From: Promethearchaeota archaeon Loki_b32
Lineage (GTDB): Archaea; Asgardarchaeota; Lokiarchaeia; Sigyniarchaeales; SOKP01
Direction: 5' to 3'
Assembly (NCBI GenBank): GCA_005223125.1
Contig: NJBH01000003.1
Coordinates: 124,001-188,000 of the forward strand
Length of the DNA stretch: 64,000 bases
Shown: piece after piece, positions 19,903-29,591 of the stretch
How the letters are laid out: every line of letters begins with the position of its first letter
Numbering within the stretch: the stretch's first letter is position 1
Program-made: the position numbers and the translations under genes
Notes under the pieces: generated by a model
Told to the model about the DNA's origin: nothing
Databases searched by the model: none
Seen by the model: only the letters and a program-made list of their open reading frames with translations

Positions 19903-20040
19903 ATGGCTCAATGTAAAGATTGCAAATTTTATAAACCATTAGATGATACGAAAGGCGATTGTTTTGGCCATGAAGTTCCTGCGGGCTTAGATTCAGATAA
20001 ATGCCCTACAAAAAGCTTCCAACCGCGAGACCAGATTTAA
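19903..20040 (+). CDS. Small cysteine-rich protein resembling iron-sulfur small subunits of glycyl-radical enzymes
   Basis: A complete 45-residue frame. It reads MAQCKDCKFYKPLDDTKGDC, then FGHEVPAGLDSDKCPTKSFQ and PR. The spacing C-x2-C-x12-C-x13-C with KGDCFG and CP-x-KxFxPR resembles the [4Fe-4S]-binding small subunits found with benzylsuccinate synthase and 4-hydroxyphenylacetate decarboxylase. No glycyl-radical large subunit lies nearby, so the partner is unknown and the protein may be a free relative. It overlaps the over-long upstream extension of the next frame, whose real start is at 20067. Confidence 0.65.
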   Translation: MAQCKDCKFYKPLDDTKGDCFGHEVPAGLDSDKCPTKSFQPRDQI

Positions 20041-20066
20041 AATGGGAGATATTTTTTATAATAACT

Positions 20067-20375
20067 ATGATTACACAGTTCTTTTATTCATTCGAAGTTT
20101 TACAGCAGAATGAAGAGAAGTTTGTAGAGTATATGAACAACTATGGTATACCAGTAATGTCAAAATACTGTAAAAATTGGCAATTATTCAAACAAAAAGC
20201 GACATTAAGAGGAAACAATGCTCCTCAATATATCGGTTATTTTGAAATTCCTGATATTGATTCTTTCTTTAAAACTGATCCACCTGAAGAAATGACAACA
20301 ACAATAGAAGAAGCTTCAAAAGTTTGCTCAAATGTAAAGGAATGGATTGCAGAACAAATAGCTTCAAATATTTAA
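20067..20375 (+). CDS. Small protein, possible dimeric alpha-beta barrel (102 aa)
   Basis: Starting at the ATG at 20067, which avoids overlap with the preceding small gene (27-base gap), the product is 102 residues. It begins MITQFFYSFEVLQQNEEKF and contains a beta-alpha-beta pattern (WQLFKQKATLRGNNAPQYIG, then YFEIPDIDSFFKTDPPEEM) reminiscent of the dimeric alpha-beta barrel/antibiotic monooxygenase fold. No catalytic residues are identifiable. It ends 14 bases before the GyrI-like gene, so the three small genes 19903-21022 are likely one transcript. Confidence 0.6.
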   Translation: MITQFFYSFEVLQQNEEKFVEYMNNYGIPVMSKYCKNWQLFKQKATLRGNNAPQYIGYFEIPDIDSFFKTDPPEEMTTTIEEASKVCSNVKEWIAEQIASNI

Positions 20376-20389
20376 TAAAAGGTTAGAAG

Positions 20390-21022
20390 GTGAAGATTAT
20401 TCCAGCAAAAATAGATTTTAAAAAAACTCAAAAAGAATTATATCAACCTAGTTCTAAAGAAGTTGTAATGATTAAAGTACCTGAAATGCAATTCTTGATG
20501 ATTGATGGTATGGGTTCACCTGGTGATTCCCAAGAGTACCAAAACGCACTTGCTGCTCTATATCCTGTAGCGTTTAAAACGAAATTCTTAAGCAAAGCAA
20601 AAGGAAAAGACTATGTTGTACCTCCTTTAGAAGGTCTCTGGTGGGCTGATGATATGAATGATTTTCGATCAGGAAACCGAGACAAATGGAAATGGACTAT
20701 GATGATAAGGCAACCAGATTGGATCACAGAGAAATTTATTGAAGAAGCAATTGAAATAACTAAAAAAAATAAACCGGAACTTTCTGAACTACTTGATAAA
20801 CTACGTTTTGAAAGATATAATGAGGGTCAGTGTGCTCAAATTATGCATCTTGGTCCTTTTTCAGAAGAAGGACCTACAGTAGATAAAGTTCATAACTTTA
20901 TAGAAGATCAAAATGGGAAATTTGATGGGTTTAATCAAAAACATCATGAAATATATCTAAGTGATCCAAGAAAATCAAAACCAGAAAACATGAAAACTGT
21001 AATAAGACAACCGTTTGATTAA
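20390..21022 (+). CDS. GyrI-like small-molecule-binding domain protein
   Basis: A 210-residue protein of the GyrI-like superfamily. The start is GTG, with AAGG just upstream. Typical segments are VPEMQFLMIDGMGSPGDSQE near residue 28, ALYPVAFKTKF, the aromatic VPPLEGLWWADD ligand pocket, and the C-terminal GQCAQIMHLGPFSEEGPTV repeat followed by HHEIYLSDPRKSKPENMKT. Such proteins bind or hydrolyse small lipophilic or cyclopropanoid compounds and often act as multidrug-sensing modules; here the domain is stand-alone without a DNA-binding part. It is cotranscribed with the two small genes upstream. Confidence 0.85.
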   Translation: MKIIPAKIDFKKTQKELYQPSSKEVVMIKVPEMQFLMIDGMGSPGDSQEYQNALAALYPVAFKTKFLSKAKGKDYVVPPLEGLWWADDMNDFRSGNRDKWKWTMMIRQPDWITEKFIEEAIEITKKNKPELSELLDKLRFERYNEGQCAQIMHLGPFSEEGPTVDKVHNFIEDQNGKFDGFNQKHHEIYLSDPRKSKPENMKTVIRQPFD

Positions 21023-21133
21023 AATTTGGAAAGTATAAAATAATTTTTTCTTTTATTCTATTTTAATTCATTGTTCTCAAAATATAAAGCATTACCTAAA
21101 TTTAATTTGTTTCATTAAATTTAAAATAATAAG

Positions 21134-23722
21134 ATGTTTATTTATTTAGAGAATTTAGATGTATCGGAAGATATCGAAAAAGATTTATTTTTAATTCCTC
21201 AACCTCGTTACTTTAAATTTAAAAATTTTAAAAAATCCAAAATTACAGACCAATCTAAATTATTCACAGACTTAGAAGAAGACTATTCTTTTATTATTAA
21301 ACAGTTTCAAGAAAAATTAGAATATTTTGGTTTAAAAAAAGAAATAGAAGTTCACTATGTCCATGATGTTAATAGATTTCCAAAAATTGAATCGTTTTTA
21401 GAAAATAATAAAAAATTATTTCCAGATAAGCTTTATCAGAAAATCTTAAATGAACAAAATTATACTGATCAAGGATACATTTTAGTTTCTCAAGAATCTT
21501 CTATATATATCGAAGCACCCTCATACCAAGGGATATTCTATGGTATCCAAACATTAATTCAATTATTAAATTCAAGTCAGGATAAATTATCTATAAACGA
21601 AGTAAGAATAATTGATTATCCTGCATTAAAAATTAGAGGTGTTTCAGATGATATTTCAAGAGGTCAATCACCTACTATTGCGAATTTAAAGAAATTCATC
21701 AAAGAATTAAGTCACTACAAAATTAATCAGTATTTTTTAGTATACATGAATGATATGTTTAAATTTTCTAATCACCCTAAAATTGGAAAGGATCGAGGGG
21801 GTTTCTCAAAAGAAGATATCATAGAATTATTGGTTTTCGCAAAAGAACACTTTATTGAAGTGATTCCAGTTTTTCAAACTATTGGTCATTGGGATAATAT
21901 TCTAAATAATCCAGATTATTGGGAGTATGGGGAATTTCCCGGTTCTAATAGTTTAAATATAGCTAATGAAAAGATCTATGAACTTTTGGATGAAATGATA
22001 GGTGAATTGAGTACTGCTTTTAGTTCTGAGTATTTTCATATTGGAGCAGATGAAAGTTGGGATGTTGGAAAACTAGGTTCAAGAGAAATGGTGGAAAATA
22101 TTGGCATTGGACAGGCTTATCTTAACCATTATAAAAAAGTATATGAAATTGTGAAGAAATATGGGTATAAGAAAGTGATTATTTACCATGACATTCTCTA
22201 TAAATATAAAGAAGTCCTCGAAGGTTTACCAAAAGATGTAATAATAATGTACTGGAAATATAATACCCACAAAAATCATCCTATAATAAAGAAAATTAAA
22301 AAATATAATTTTCCATTAATAGTAAGCCCATCTATTATGGATTATAATCGGATTTTCCCTTCTTTTGATAAATATGAAAAAAATATTATAAATTTAATCA
22401 AATTTGGTTATGAAAATGGCGCAATTGGAGAAATAACCTCGAGCTGGGGCGATTATCGGAATAAGGAAATTCGAGAAAATCGATTTTATGGATTTATTTT
22501 TTCTGCTATGATTGGATGGGATCCAACTAGAGAAATTAATACTTTTTATTTTTGGAAGGGTTTATTTCTTCACTTTTTTGGTATTATAGATATCAAACTA
22601 ATCCATATTTTAAGCAAATTTCGTTCAATCCAAGATAGAAGCCTTTTATTTGTGCGTCCTACTGCATACTTTAATCACTTTTTTGCTCATCCATATTCAA
22701 ATAACACGACGAGACATAAAAAAAATATAAAAACTTCCAAGTTTGATAGGTTGGTAACTGATTTGAATGAAATTGTAAAAAATTGTGAAGAGTTAGAAGA
22801 GAAAGTCCTCAGAAATAAAATTAATATTAGAAATCTTGCGTTTGTTGCAAAACACAATAGATTTTTCTGCAAAAAAAGATTGAATTCAAAATCCTTGGTA
22901 GGAGTTAAGTTTTTTAGTGAAGATTATAAAGATCAGAAAATCAATGAAATTAGAGATTTATTATCTGATTTAACATTATTATTAGAAGAATATGAAATTT
23001 TGTGGTTAGAAAGTGCAAAAAAGGAAGGATTTGAGTCAATTAAAAGGTTATATTTATGGTTAATAAAGTTTTATGAAGAAAAAATTGAACAATTACAAAA
23101 TAATATAAATTGGAAAAATCCTAATATCCCTAGTGAGTTAATATATCTAGATAATGAATCTTTACAGACAGTTCATACAACTTATTATAAGTATGTGATA
23201 AATATTGAAGGAAAAATAGAAGCTGCTTATCTACAGGTAATTGCAGGTACTTTTGCCAAAATTTTCGTAAATAACTCATATATAGGGCATACAATTACAA
23301 GACATTCACTTAATTTTATTGTAATAGAAAATAATATTCAAATATTTGATATAAAGGAATGTCTCAATCAAGGAGAAAATGAAATTAGAATTGAAAATTC
23401 TGATTTTATTGGTGGTATAGGTCCTATAAATATTTATGGCGAAATTGAATTATTGAATGAAGAAAGAATTGAAATATCGACTGATAAGACATGGTTGGCT
23501 ACGAGAAAATTAAATGGAGAGTGGAGAGGGGTAAAAAGTTTTGGTAGGCCTCCTAAAGGTACTGGAGGTTTATATTATCCAGATTTTAAAAATTCCCTAC
23601 ACTCAAAAGAAAATGATGCTCTAGCATTTTTAAATTCAATTGTGAGTAGAAAATCTAGAAGATCTTTTTGGCTATTAAAAATGGTATTTAGGCTTTTTTA
23701 TCGCTTAAGTATTTTAGTATAA
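21134..23722 (+). CDS. GH20 beta-N-acetylhexosaminidase-like glycosidase
   Basis: An 862-residue enzyme expected to remove terminal N-acetylhexosamine residues. Residues about 20-165 form the GH20b domain ([30 protein letters not shown]). The TIM barrel starts [17 protein letters not shown] and carries the catalytic Asp-Glu pair D306-E307 in [13 protein letters not shown], followed by a substrate Trp in [10 protein letters not shown]. About residues 690-800 form a beta-sandwich resembling the sugar-binding jelly roll of GH2 enzymes ([28 protein letters not shown]). No signal peptide is present, so it probably acts inside the cell. It follows the GyrI-like gene by 110 bases. Confidence 0.85.
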   Translation: MFIYLENLDVSEDIEKDLFLIPQPRYFKFKNFKKSKITDQSKLFTDLEEDYSFIIKQFQEKLEYFGLKKEIEVHYVHDVNRFPKIESFLENNKKLFPDKLYQKILNEQNYTDQGYILVSQESSIYIEAPSYQGIFYGIQTLIQLLNSSQDKLSINEVRIIDYPALKIRGVSDDISRGQSPTIANLKKFIKELSHYKINQYFLVYMNDMFKFSNHPKIGKDRGGFSKEDIIELLVFAKEHFIEVIPVFQTIGHWDNILNNPDYWEYGEFPGSNSLNIANEKIYELLDEMIGELSTAFSSEYFHIGADESWDVGKLGSREMVENIGIGQAYLNHYKKVYEIVKKYGYKKVIIYHDILYKYKEVLEGLPKDVIIMYWKYNTHKNHPIIKKIKKYNFPLIVSPSIMDYNRIFPSFDKYEKNIINLIKFGYENGAIGEITSSWGDYRNKEIRENRFYGFIFSAMIGWDPTREINTFYFWKGLFLHFFGIIDIKLIHILSKFRSIQDRSLLFVRPTAYFNHFFAHPYSNNTTRHKKNIKTSKFDRLVTDLNEIVKNCEELEEKVLRNKINIRNLAFVAKHNRFFCKKRLNSKSLVGVKFFSEDYKDQKINEIRDLLSDLTLLLEEYEILWLESAKKEGFESIKRLYLWLIKFYEEKIEQLQNNINWKNPNIPSELIYLDNESLQTVHTTYYKYVINIEGKIEAAYLQVIAGTFAKIFVNNSYIGHTITRHSLNFIVIENNIQIFDIKECLNQGENEIRIENSDFIGGIGPINIYGEIELLNEERIEISTDKTWLATRKLNGEWRGVKSFGRPPKGTGGLYYPDFKNSLHSKENDALAFLNSIVSRKSRRSFWLLKMVFRLFYRLSILV

Positions 23723-23815
23723 GAAAGTATATGGAATTTCTAACAATAACATCAAAATTTATATATTCCAACCATATAGTAATTTTAATAAAAACATAAT
23801 TTATTGGTTTAGAAA

Positions 23816-23965
23816 ATGAGTAATCAAGAGCGAGAAAAAATCAATGTAAGAGATTGGATAACACTTAGCACAGTTATGACTGGTGCTGTTTTAACAATTC
23901 TAGCTTTAATTTGGCAAGTTCCACCACCTACTGCTAATCTTTTACATTATTTAATTAAAAAATAA
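23816..23965 (+). CDS. Small single-helix membrane protein (49 aa)
   Basis: An ATG-to-TAA frame of 49 residues: a charged start (MSNQEREKINVRDW), one membrane helix (ITLSTVMTGAVLTILALIW) and a short basic tail. It fills the gap and ends 13 bases before the MaoC gene on the same strand, which supports expression. No family recognised. Confidence 0.5.
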   Translation: MSNQEREKINVRDWITLSTVMTGAVLTILALIWQVPPPTANLLHYLIKK

Positions 23966-23978
23966 TAAGAATCTGAAT

Positions 23979-24446
23979 ATGTCAAAATTAAAATTGAAGC
24001 CTTCTGATTGGAAGGATTATATAGGTAAAGAGATAGGAATCTCTGATTGGTATGAGGTAACCCAAGAGGAAATTACCGAATATGGAAAGTTAATTGGCGA
24101 TATGCAATGGATACACACCGACCCCTATCGGGCTAAAAAAGAATCTCCTTATGGAACAACTATAGCACATGGGAACTGGTTAATCTCTATTGTGGTTCCA
24201 AAATTGTTATTTCCACTTTATCGACCAATCAATACTGGAATGATCATTAATTATGGTTGGAATAAAATTAGATTCCCTGCACCAGCGCCCGTTGGAAAAC
24301 GTATTAGAAGTAATATGAAAGTGACTGACGTAAGAGAGATCGGTAATGATGCTTATGATGTAGAATACGAAATGACAATCAATGTTGAAGGAGAAAGTAA
24401 ACCATGTTGTGTAGCTAGCAAAATTACTAGGTATTATCCAAGTTAA
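23979..24446 (+). CDS. MaoC-like (R)-enoyl-CoA hydratase
   Basis: A 155-residue hot-dog-fold protein. The hydratase 2 signature is visible as MQWIHTDPYRAKKE followed by TIAHGNWLISI; the Asp and His of this motif are the catalytic pair in (R)-specific enoyl-CoA hydratases. A C-terminal beta strand segment (RSNMKVTDVREIGNDAYDVE) is also typical. It would hydrate trans-2-enoyl-CoA esters. It faces a convergent crotonase/acyl-CoA dehydrogenase pair, consistent with acyl-CoA metabolism in this neighbourhood. Confidence 0.85.
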   Translation: MSKLKLKPSDWKDYIGKEIGISDWYEVTQEEITEYGKLIGDMQWIHTDPYRAKKESPYGTTIAHGNWLISIVVPKLLFPLYRPINTGMIINYGWNKIRFPAPAPVGKRIRSNMKVTDVREIGNDAYDVEYEMTINVEGESKPCCVASKITRYYPS

Positions 24447-24514
24447 AATGATACAATAGAAAAATTCAGTAATCTATTTTTTATTCATCTTTTATTTATT
24501 TTTAATGGCTACTC

Positions 24515-25306
24515 TTATTTACCAACAAAATCAGGCTCTTTTTCTTCAATTAAAGCATAAACACCTATCTTATAATCTTCGGTTTCGGCAGATTTAACTT
24601 GCATTTGTTTTTCATTTTCGAGATGATTTTCAAGGGGGGTGCTTAGAGAGTTAAAGAATAATTTCTTAGTTCTAGCATATGCTAATGTTGGCCCTCTAGC
24701 AAGTCGTTGTGCCCATTTTAGAGTAACTTCTTCTAAATTTTCATGAGAAGTAATTTCATTTATAAAACCAAGTTTAAACATTTCTTCAGCAGAATAGGTA
24801 TCTCCAAAAAAAGACATTTGAGTAGCTTGCTGCCATGTAAGTTGGCGACTGAGCAAAATTGTTCCAGCAAATCCAGGTATTAAACCAAGTTTACTAAAAG
24901 ATTGTCTAAATTTTGCATTTTCTGATGCGATAATGAAATCGCATGATAACGCAAGATTCATTCCAGCACCAATAGCCCATCCATTCACGGCCGCTATTAC
25001 TGGCTTTGGATAAAGTCGTAAGGTTATCGCAATCTTATACAAATCATTCAATGTTTCCTCCATAACTTGACCTGGCGTACCATTTTCTATACCTGATTTA
25101 AATTGCTTTATATCCCCACCAGCAGAAAAAGCTCTCCCAGAACCTATGATTATTAAACATCTCACTCCATTATTATCCTTAAGAATTTCTAAAGCATCAT
25201 ATAATTCTTTTCCAGTTTCTTTGTTTAGTGGATTTAAATTTTCAGGATCCATTAATTTTATAGTAGCAATATTGTCTCTAATTTCTAAAGTAATTTTATT
25301 TCCCAT
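24515..25306 (-). CDS. Enoyl-CoA hydratase/isomerase (crotonase) family protein
   Basis: A 263-residue crotonase-fold protein. The two oxyanion-hole segments are clear: GSGRAFSAGGDIKQF and GWAIGAGMNLALSCDF. The segment that holds the second catalytic glutamate in classical hydratases (FxQPEI) reads KFRQSFSKLGLIPG, with Phe at the Glu position, so plain hydration is doubtful; an isomerase, hydrolase or lyase activity is possible. The C-terminus KEPDFVGK is the usual family end. It is the second gene of a minus-strand operon, four bases after the acyl-CoA dehydrogenase stop. Confidence 0.88.
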   Translation of the reverse strand: MGNKITLEIRDNIATIKLMDPENLNPLNKETGKELYDALEILKDNNGVRCLIIIGSGRAFSAGGDIKQFKSGIENGTPGQVMEETLNDLYKIAITLRLYPKPVIAAVNGWAIGAGMNLALSCDFIIASENAKFRQSFSKLGLIPGFAGTILLSRQLTWQQATQMSFFGDTYSAEEMFKLGFINEITSHENLEEVTLKWAQRLARGPTLAYARTKKLFFNSLSTPLENHLENEKQMQVKSAETEDYKIGVYALIEEKEPDFVGK

Positions 25307-25310
25307 GGCT

Positions 25311-26531
25311 TTACTTACCCCACATTCTTATCATTTCTCTTGAAATTAAATACTTCATTATTTCAGTCGATCCCGCTGCTATTTGCCCTACTTTAGCATC
25401 TCTGTAATAGCGTTCTAAGGGATATTCTTCAGAATAACCTAAACCACCAACAATCTGAATAGCATCTTGTGTAATTTTTACAGTAGCATCTGCAAGCTTA
25501 GCTTTAACCGCAGCAACTGATGCTCTACAGTAATGCCCTTCATCAAGCATTCTCGCTATTTGCGCCATAGCCATCCTATTTAATTCTATGTCCATAAACA
25601 TTTCACTTAGTTTGAACGAAATTCCTTCAAATGAGTAAATTGGTTTTTTAAATTGAATCCTCTTATGAGCATACTTGTATGCCACTTCGAACGCACTTCT
25701 TGCTAAACCAACATATTGAGATGCAGTAAAGGTTCTCTCACCATCAAGTCCAAACATCAATACCTCAACTCCTTCATTTTCCTTATGGATTAAATTTTCG
25801 ACTGGTACTTTACAATTATTAAATTGGAGATGAGAATTTGGCATTCCTCTACGGCCCATATGATTATAATCTTTGATAACCTCAAATCCTGATGTCTCCG
25901 TCTCAAAGATGAAGGCTGAAATACCTTGATGCCTTCTAACTTGGTCATTAGTAACTGCATATAAACAAATGTAGTCTGCAACACTTCCGTTAGTTATAAA
26001 TCTTTTTTCTCCATTTAGTATATAGTAATCTCCCTGTTTCCTGGCTCTTAGATTCATTCCTCCTACAGCATCAGAACCTCCTGTAGGTTCTGTTATCCCT
26101 ATTGCCCCAATTTTTGTACCATCAGCAATACCTGTAAGATATTTCTTTTTTTGTTCAGAAGTTCCATATTCAATAATAGGGCCAGTAAATAGACAAGAGG
26201 AAGCGCCAAATATTGTTGCGATGGAATAATTAAAAGCAGATAACTCTTCGCCAAAAATCGTACGGTACAGTATTCCCTTACCTAATCCCCCAGCTTCTTC
26301 AGGAATTACTATGTTTAGATATGGTTTCATTTTTCGTAGAGTTTCCACAGCTAATTTTGTATTTCTTTCCTTATCAATCTTATCAGAAACGGGTTGTATA
26401 TTTTCTTCGCACCATTTACGCACTTCCATGCGGAATTCGTTTTCTTCTTCTGAATAATAATATAATCTATCAGGCATACAAGAATATCCAAAATTTAAAT
26501 TTAAATCCTCAAATTGTATATTTCCAACCAT
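25311..26531 (-). CDS. Acyl-CoA dehydrogenase
   Basis: FAD-dependent oxidation of an acyl-CoA to the 2-enoyl-CoA. The 406-residue protein carries IGAIGITEPTGGSDAVGG and LNGEKRFITNGSVAD, the two classic ACAD signatures, and ends with YRDAKVGQIAAGSTEIMKYL. The usual glutamate of the C-terminal YEGT motif is absent (IAAGST). Instead E265 in GLDGERTFTA lies where isovaleryl-CoA dehydrogenase has its catalytic base, so a branched- or medium-chain specificity like that enzyme is plausible. This fits the branched-chain amino acid type importer upstream, though the link is inference. The start is an ATG; it leads the two-gene operon with the crotonase. Confidence 0.9.
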   Translation of the reverse strand: MVGNIQFEDLNLNFGYSCMPDRLYYYSEEENEFRMEVRKWCEENIQPVSDKIDKERNTKLAVETLRKMKPYLNIVIPEEAGGLGKGILYRTIFGEELSAFNYSIATIFGASSCLFTGPIIEYGTSEQKKKYLTGIADGTKIGAIGITEPTGGSDAVGGMNLRARKQGDYYILNGEKRFITNGSVADYICLYAVTNDQVRRHQGISAFIFETETSGFEVIKDYNHMGRRGMPNSHLQFNNCKVPVENLIHKENEGVEVLMFGLDGERTFTASQYVGLARSAFEVAYKYAHKRIQFKKPIYSFEGISFKLSEMFMDIELNRMAMAQIARMLDEGHYCRASVAAVKAKLADATVKITQDAIQIVGGLGYSEEYPLERYYRDAKVGQIAAGSTEIMKYLISREMIRMWGK

Positions 26532-26710
26532 TTAAATCAATTTATTATTAATTTTAGAGATAGTTAAAAATTAATTAAAAACCTCAATGAAATATCAAAT
26601 TATAAGTTTGTTACGTATAAAATCTCTCTAATTAAAATATTTTATTTCGTATAATGCTCTTGCTATTGATTCTTAAGGAAATAGAAAATATTAAAGTCAA
26701 GAAATATAAT

Positions 26711-29125
26711 TCATTCAGTAAAACACAGTAAATCCTTCTGGATGGATTTATTATTGAAATCTAATTTCAGAAGCGCTTCAAGTTCGGGGAATTTAAAAGG
26801 AAAAATGTTTTCAAACGCTCTTTTTAGCAGTTCAACATATTTCTTTCTGTCGTATTCGTGCCTTTTCTCATCATACAAATCTGAAAGTATTACTTTTTTT
26901 TCAGGAAAATCAGCATCAGCATCAGCATTAAGAATAATATATCTCACATTTTTCCCAGCAGACGCTACTACACCTGATCTTTCTAACTGTCTAGCAGCAA
27001 CCGCTTGGTAGCTATTTACTTTGTATTGATTTGGACTTCGAGAGATCTTTTGTTTTATCGTTAGCTCATCTCTTGATACTTCTCCTGAGTACACCCTCTC
27101 CACATATTCGAAGAGCTTTTTCTTTGCTTGAGGAATTCTTTCATTGAACTCATCAGCGGTCTTTGCTCCTTGAAATATGTCAATAAAAGCGTATTGAGCA
27201 TCTTTCACAATTTTGGGCGTATCTCTACGTCTCACTTCAATGCCTCTCACCTTAATCTCTCCGTTACTTTTTATCCCCCAGTAGTGATTTAGTGTCGGAA
27301 TGTCGTGTTCTGCTCGGGAAGGTAAGAAAACGATTACATTATATATCCCCTCCCAATTCATGGGAATTTTCATCTCTCGTGTGATTTTTTCCGCAATACC
27401 TTTTGTCAACTTTTCAAATTCTTCTGGAGTTCTTCCTTTCGTATCTTGGAGCCACAATGAATCCACAATTCCATGAATAATTCGGCATCCATGCTGTTCG
27501 GCAATCTCAGCAGAGCGCATTAGAAATTCTCGAGCAAAAGCACATACCGTTTGGTGGGCTTCGATTTTTCCAAAACGTGCATTCTTGAATCCTAAATAGC
27601 CAAAACTTACAACAAGTACCCATTTTAATGCAATATCCGTAAATTTATAACGAAGATCATCATGAGTTTTGTTATAATCTTTATACTGGAGACGTTTTCT
27701 TAGCGGTAGGCTGATTGATTTTGAGATGATTCCTTGCCTTTTGGAGCAAATATGAAAACTTCCACCCCCTGGCACTCTAAGTCCTGTTCCATCATCTTTG
27801 CAACATTTACAGTTTATTGTCTCTGAAGAAATGTTAAAATTTGCCATTAAAGATGGATACATTGAAGAAAAATCTAACTCTACGACTTGATCGAAGACTC
27901 CAATTAACGGTTCGAATATATGTCCTCCTCGATCATTTGTAATCAAATCCATACCACTTCGAAAATCTTCTGGACTCTTCTTGAAAGGGGGGATAAGATG
28001 ATCTAGTTTATATGCATTATAATATTGGATAGATTGAAGAGCACCTCCAATTGTTATTCTGCATAACCTCTGCATTGGTACACGTGAAATACGTGCGACT
28101 TCGATCACACCAGGGATATTACCCTCGCTAAAATGTAAACTGCCATAAGTCGTAGTGTCTAAATGAAAACGCCCTGTAAAGTAAACTTGTGTTTTCGAAC
28201 GTCGCATTATTATTCCATAAGACATGTAATGATCTGAGTTTCCTGAAAGGTTGAAGATACAATTTCTAAGTGGTGTTTTAGTACGAGAAAAATATAGATC
28301 CTTTGATACTCGATTCACTGATGCTCGAGCAGCCAAGTAAGGAAATACGAATTCATCTCCTCCATGTGTCAATATTATATCTGGATTTAATCGCTCAATC
28401 ACCTTACTAATTGTCTTGATGGTTTCAGCTTCATCAGCTTTATCGATTAGAATCTTTCTTTTCCTCTGTCCGTCTGCTCTTGGGATGTTGGCTTTTTCAT
28501 CTTTTTCAACAATACTAACTTCTGCATATAGCAGAGGGTCGTTGTAATATGATCTCATTCCACGTTGCTGTATTTTAATATCCAACCACACAGCTTTTAG
28601 AGGAGGTAAATCGTAAAACAATTCTTCGTTGTTGTCTTTTAATTCTAATGATATTAAACGCATTGAGTGCTCGTTTGCTTTTTTCTTCTTTTCAAGTTTG
28701 ACCTTTAAACCGCATAAAGACATTGGAAATAAGTCATTTACATAGAAATACATCTGAGAGATTGGAAGATCTGTATTATATGTTGTAAAAAGACCAATTT
28801 CATCGATTTCTTTTATTGTTTTCTTGAACACCGAAGGTTTTACTACAGAAACTCCAAATATTTTTGCTTTTTCATGATCTTCCAGCTTCACATATTTTTC
28901 ACAGATTCTCACACCTTTTATATTGTGATGAGATTTAAGAATCTGTTTTAGTCTCTTAAAATCTTTGCCAACATGTCGTTTTGGCACGGCGAAAAACTCG
29001 GGGTGGAAGTCATGGAAAATTTTTACTACCTTTTGCTCTTTTACAGTTTTCACCCAAAGAATGACTCCATTGTTATACGTGGTGACATCTAACAGCCAAC
29101 CATCAAATTGATCTTGGAAATCCAA
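26711..29125 (-). CDS. Family B DNA polymerase with degraded exonuclease motifs (PolB2-like)
   Basis: An 804-residue polymerase. Motif A is intact (LDFSSMYPSLM, D418). Motif B is K501-WVLVVSFGY and motif C reads HGIVDSLW, keeping D555 but lacking the first Asp of DTDS. The 3'-5' exonuclease looks inactive: Exo I is LDIKIQ (Glu to Lys), Exo II is THGGDEFVFPYL (final Asp to Val), and no Exo III YxxxD is visible. A Cys cluster after motif A (C439, C441, C442, C460) could bind metal or Fe-S. These traits resemble the archaeal PolB2 group, whose members are accessory rather than replicative. It lies three bases downstream of the small gene 29129-29401, with which it must be cotranscribed. Confidence 0.85.
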   Translation of the reverse strand: MDFQDQFDGWLLDVTTYNNGVILWVKTVKEQKVVKIFHDFHPEFFAVPKRHVGKDFKRLKQILKSHHNIKGVRICEKYVKLEDHEKAKIFGVSVVKPSVFKKTIKEIDEIGLFTTYNTDLPISQMYFYVNDLFPMSLCGLKVKLEKKKKANEHSMRLISLELKDNNEELFYDLPPLKAVWLDIKIQQRGMRSYYNDPLLYAEVSIVEKDEKANIPRADGQRKRKILIDKADEAETIKTISKVIERLNPDIILTHGGDEFVFPYLAARASVNRVSKDLYFSRTKTPLRNCIFNLSGNSDHYMSYGIIMRRSKTQVYFTGRFHLDTTTYGSLHFSEGNIPGVIEVARISRVPMQRLCRITIGGALQSIQYYNAYKLDHLIPPFKKSPEDFRSGMDLITNDRGGHIFEPLIGVFDQVVELDFSSMYPSLMANFNISSETINCKCCKDDGTGLRVPGGGSFHICSKRQGIISKSISLPLRKRLQYKDYNKTHDDLRYKFTDIALKWVLVVSFGYLGFKNARFGKIEAHQTVCAFAREFLMRSAEIAEQHGCRIIHGIVDSLWLQDTKGRTPEEFEKLTKGIAEKITREMKIPMNWEGIYNVIVFLPSRAEHDIPTLNHYWGIKSNGEIKVRGIEVRRRDTPKIVKDAQYAFIDIFQGAKTADEFNERIPQAKKKLFEYVERVYSGEVSRDELTIKQKISRSPNQYKVNSYQAVAARQLERSGVVASAGKNVRYIILNADADADFPEKKVILSDLYDEKRHEYDRKKYVELLKRAFENIFPFKFPELEALLKLDFNNKSIQKDLLCFTE

Positions 29126-29128
29126 TCC

Positions 29129-29401
29129 CTAACCTTTTCTTTTTATCATTTTTTCTAATTCTTTTACTTTCTCTTCTAACATCTCGATTTTTTTTTCTTG
29201 TTCAACTGCAAAGGAGATGAATAATACTTCTGATAGCAGTGGACGTGCACTCAAACTCCCCGCATCTGCGTGTATTCGAGCAAAATTCATCAATTTATCA
29301 AATATTTTCTGTTCTTCTGGACGCAATGCTCTTTTGAAGTCCTTCCAGCTTTCAATTTCATGCTCCAAAGCAGGTCTAAAAGAAGGTACAGTTCTACCCA
29401 T
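29129..29401 (-). CDS. Small conserved partner of the PolB gene (90 aa)
   Basis: A 90-residue helical protein starting MGRTVPSFRPALEHEIESW and ending in a coiled coil (AVEQEKKIEMLEEKVKELEK). Short proteins with the MGRTxPSFR start occur next to archaeal polB genes; this is from memory of the family and no function is established. It is the first gene of the two-gene polymerase operon, with only three bases between the genes. I infer a physical or regulatory link to the polymerase. Confidence 0.65.
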   Translation of the reverse strand: MGRTVPSFRPALEHEIESWKDFKRALRPEEQKIFDKLMNFARIHADAGSLSARPLLSEVLFISFAVEQEKKIEMLEEKVKELEKMIKRKG

Positions 29402-29547
29402 TTTTTATTTCATCCGATTCTGTTAGAATCCCAGAGAATAAGTATTTCGATAAATTAAAAGGAGAATACATTACTAATTTTCTAATTTCTGAGACAATCT
29501 AATTCACTAAGATTTATTCCATCTAAATAAATAGAATCCTTAATTAC

Positions 29548-29563
29548 TATTTCTTATAAATTT
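29548..29563 (+). promoter_or_regulatory. TATA box of the amidohydrolase gene
   Basis: CTATTTCTTATAAATT places a TATA box about 35 bases upstream of the ATG at 29592, giving an almost leaderless transcript and arguing against the TTG at 29562 as start. Confidence 0.4.
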
Positions 29564-29591
29564 GATTATAAATAATGTAAGCACGATAGAA

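Noticed and set aside
20001-20066. Upstream extension of the 102-residue gene
   Set aside because: It overlaps the end of the cysteine-rich small gene in another frame and encodes nothing conserved-looking; the ATG at 20067 is sufficient.
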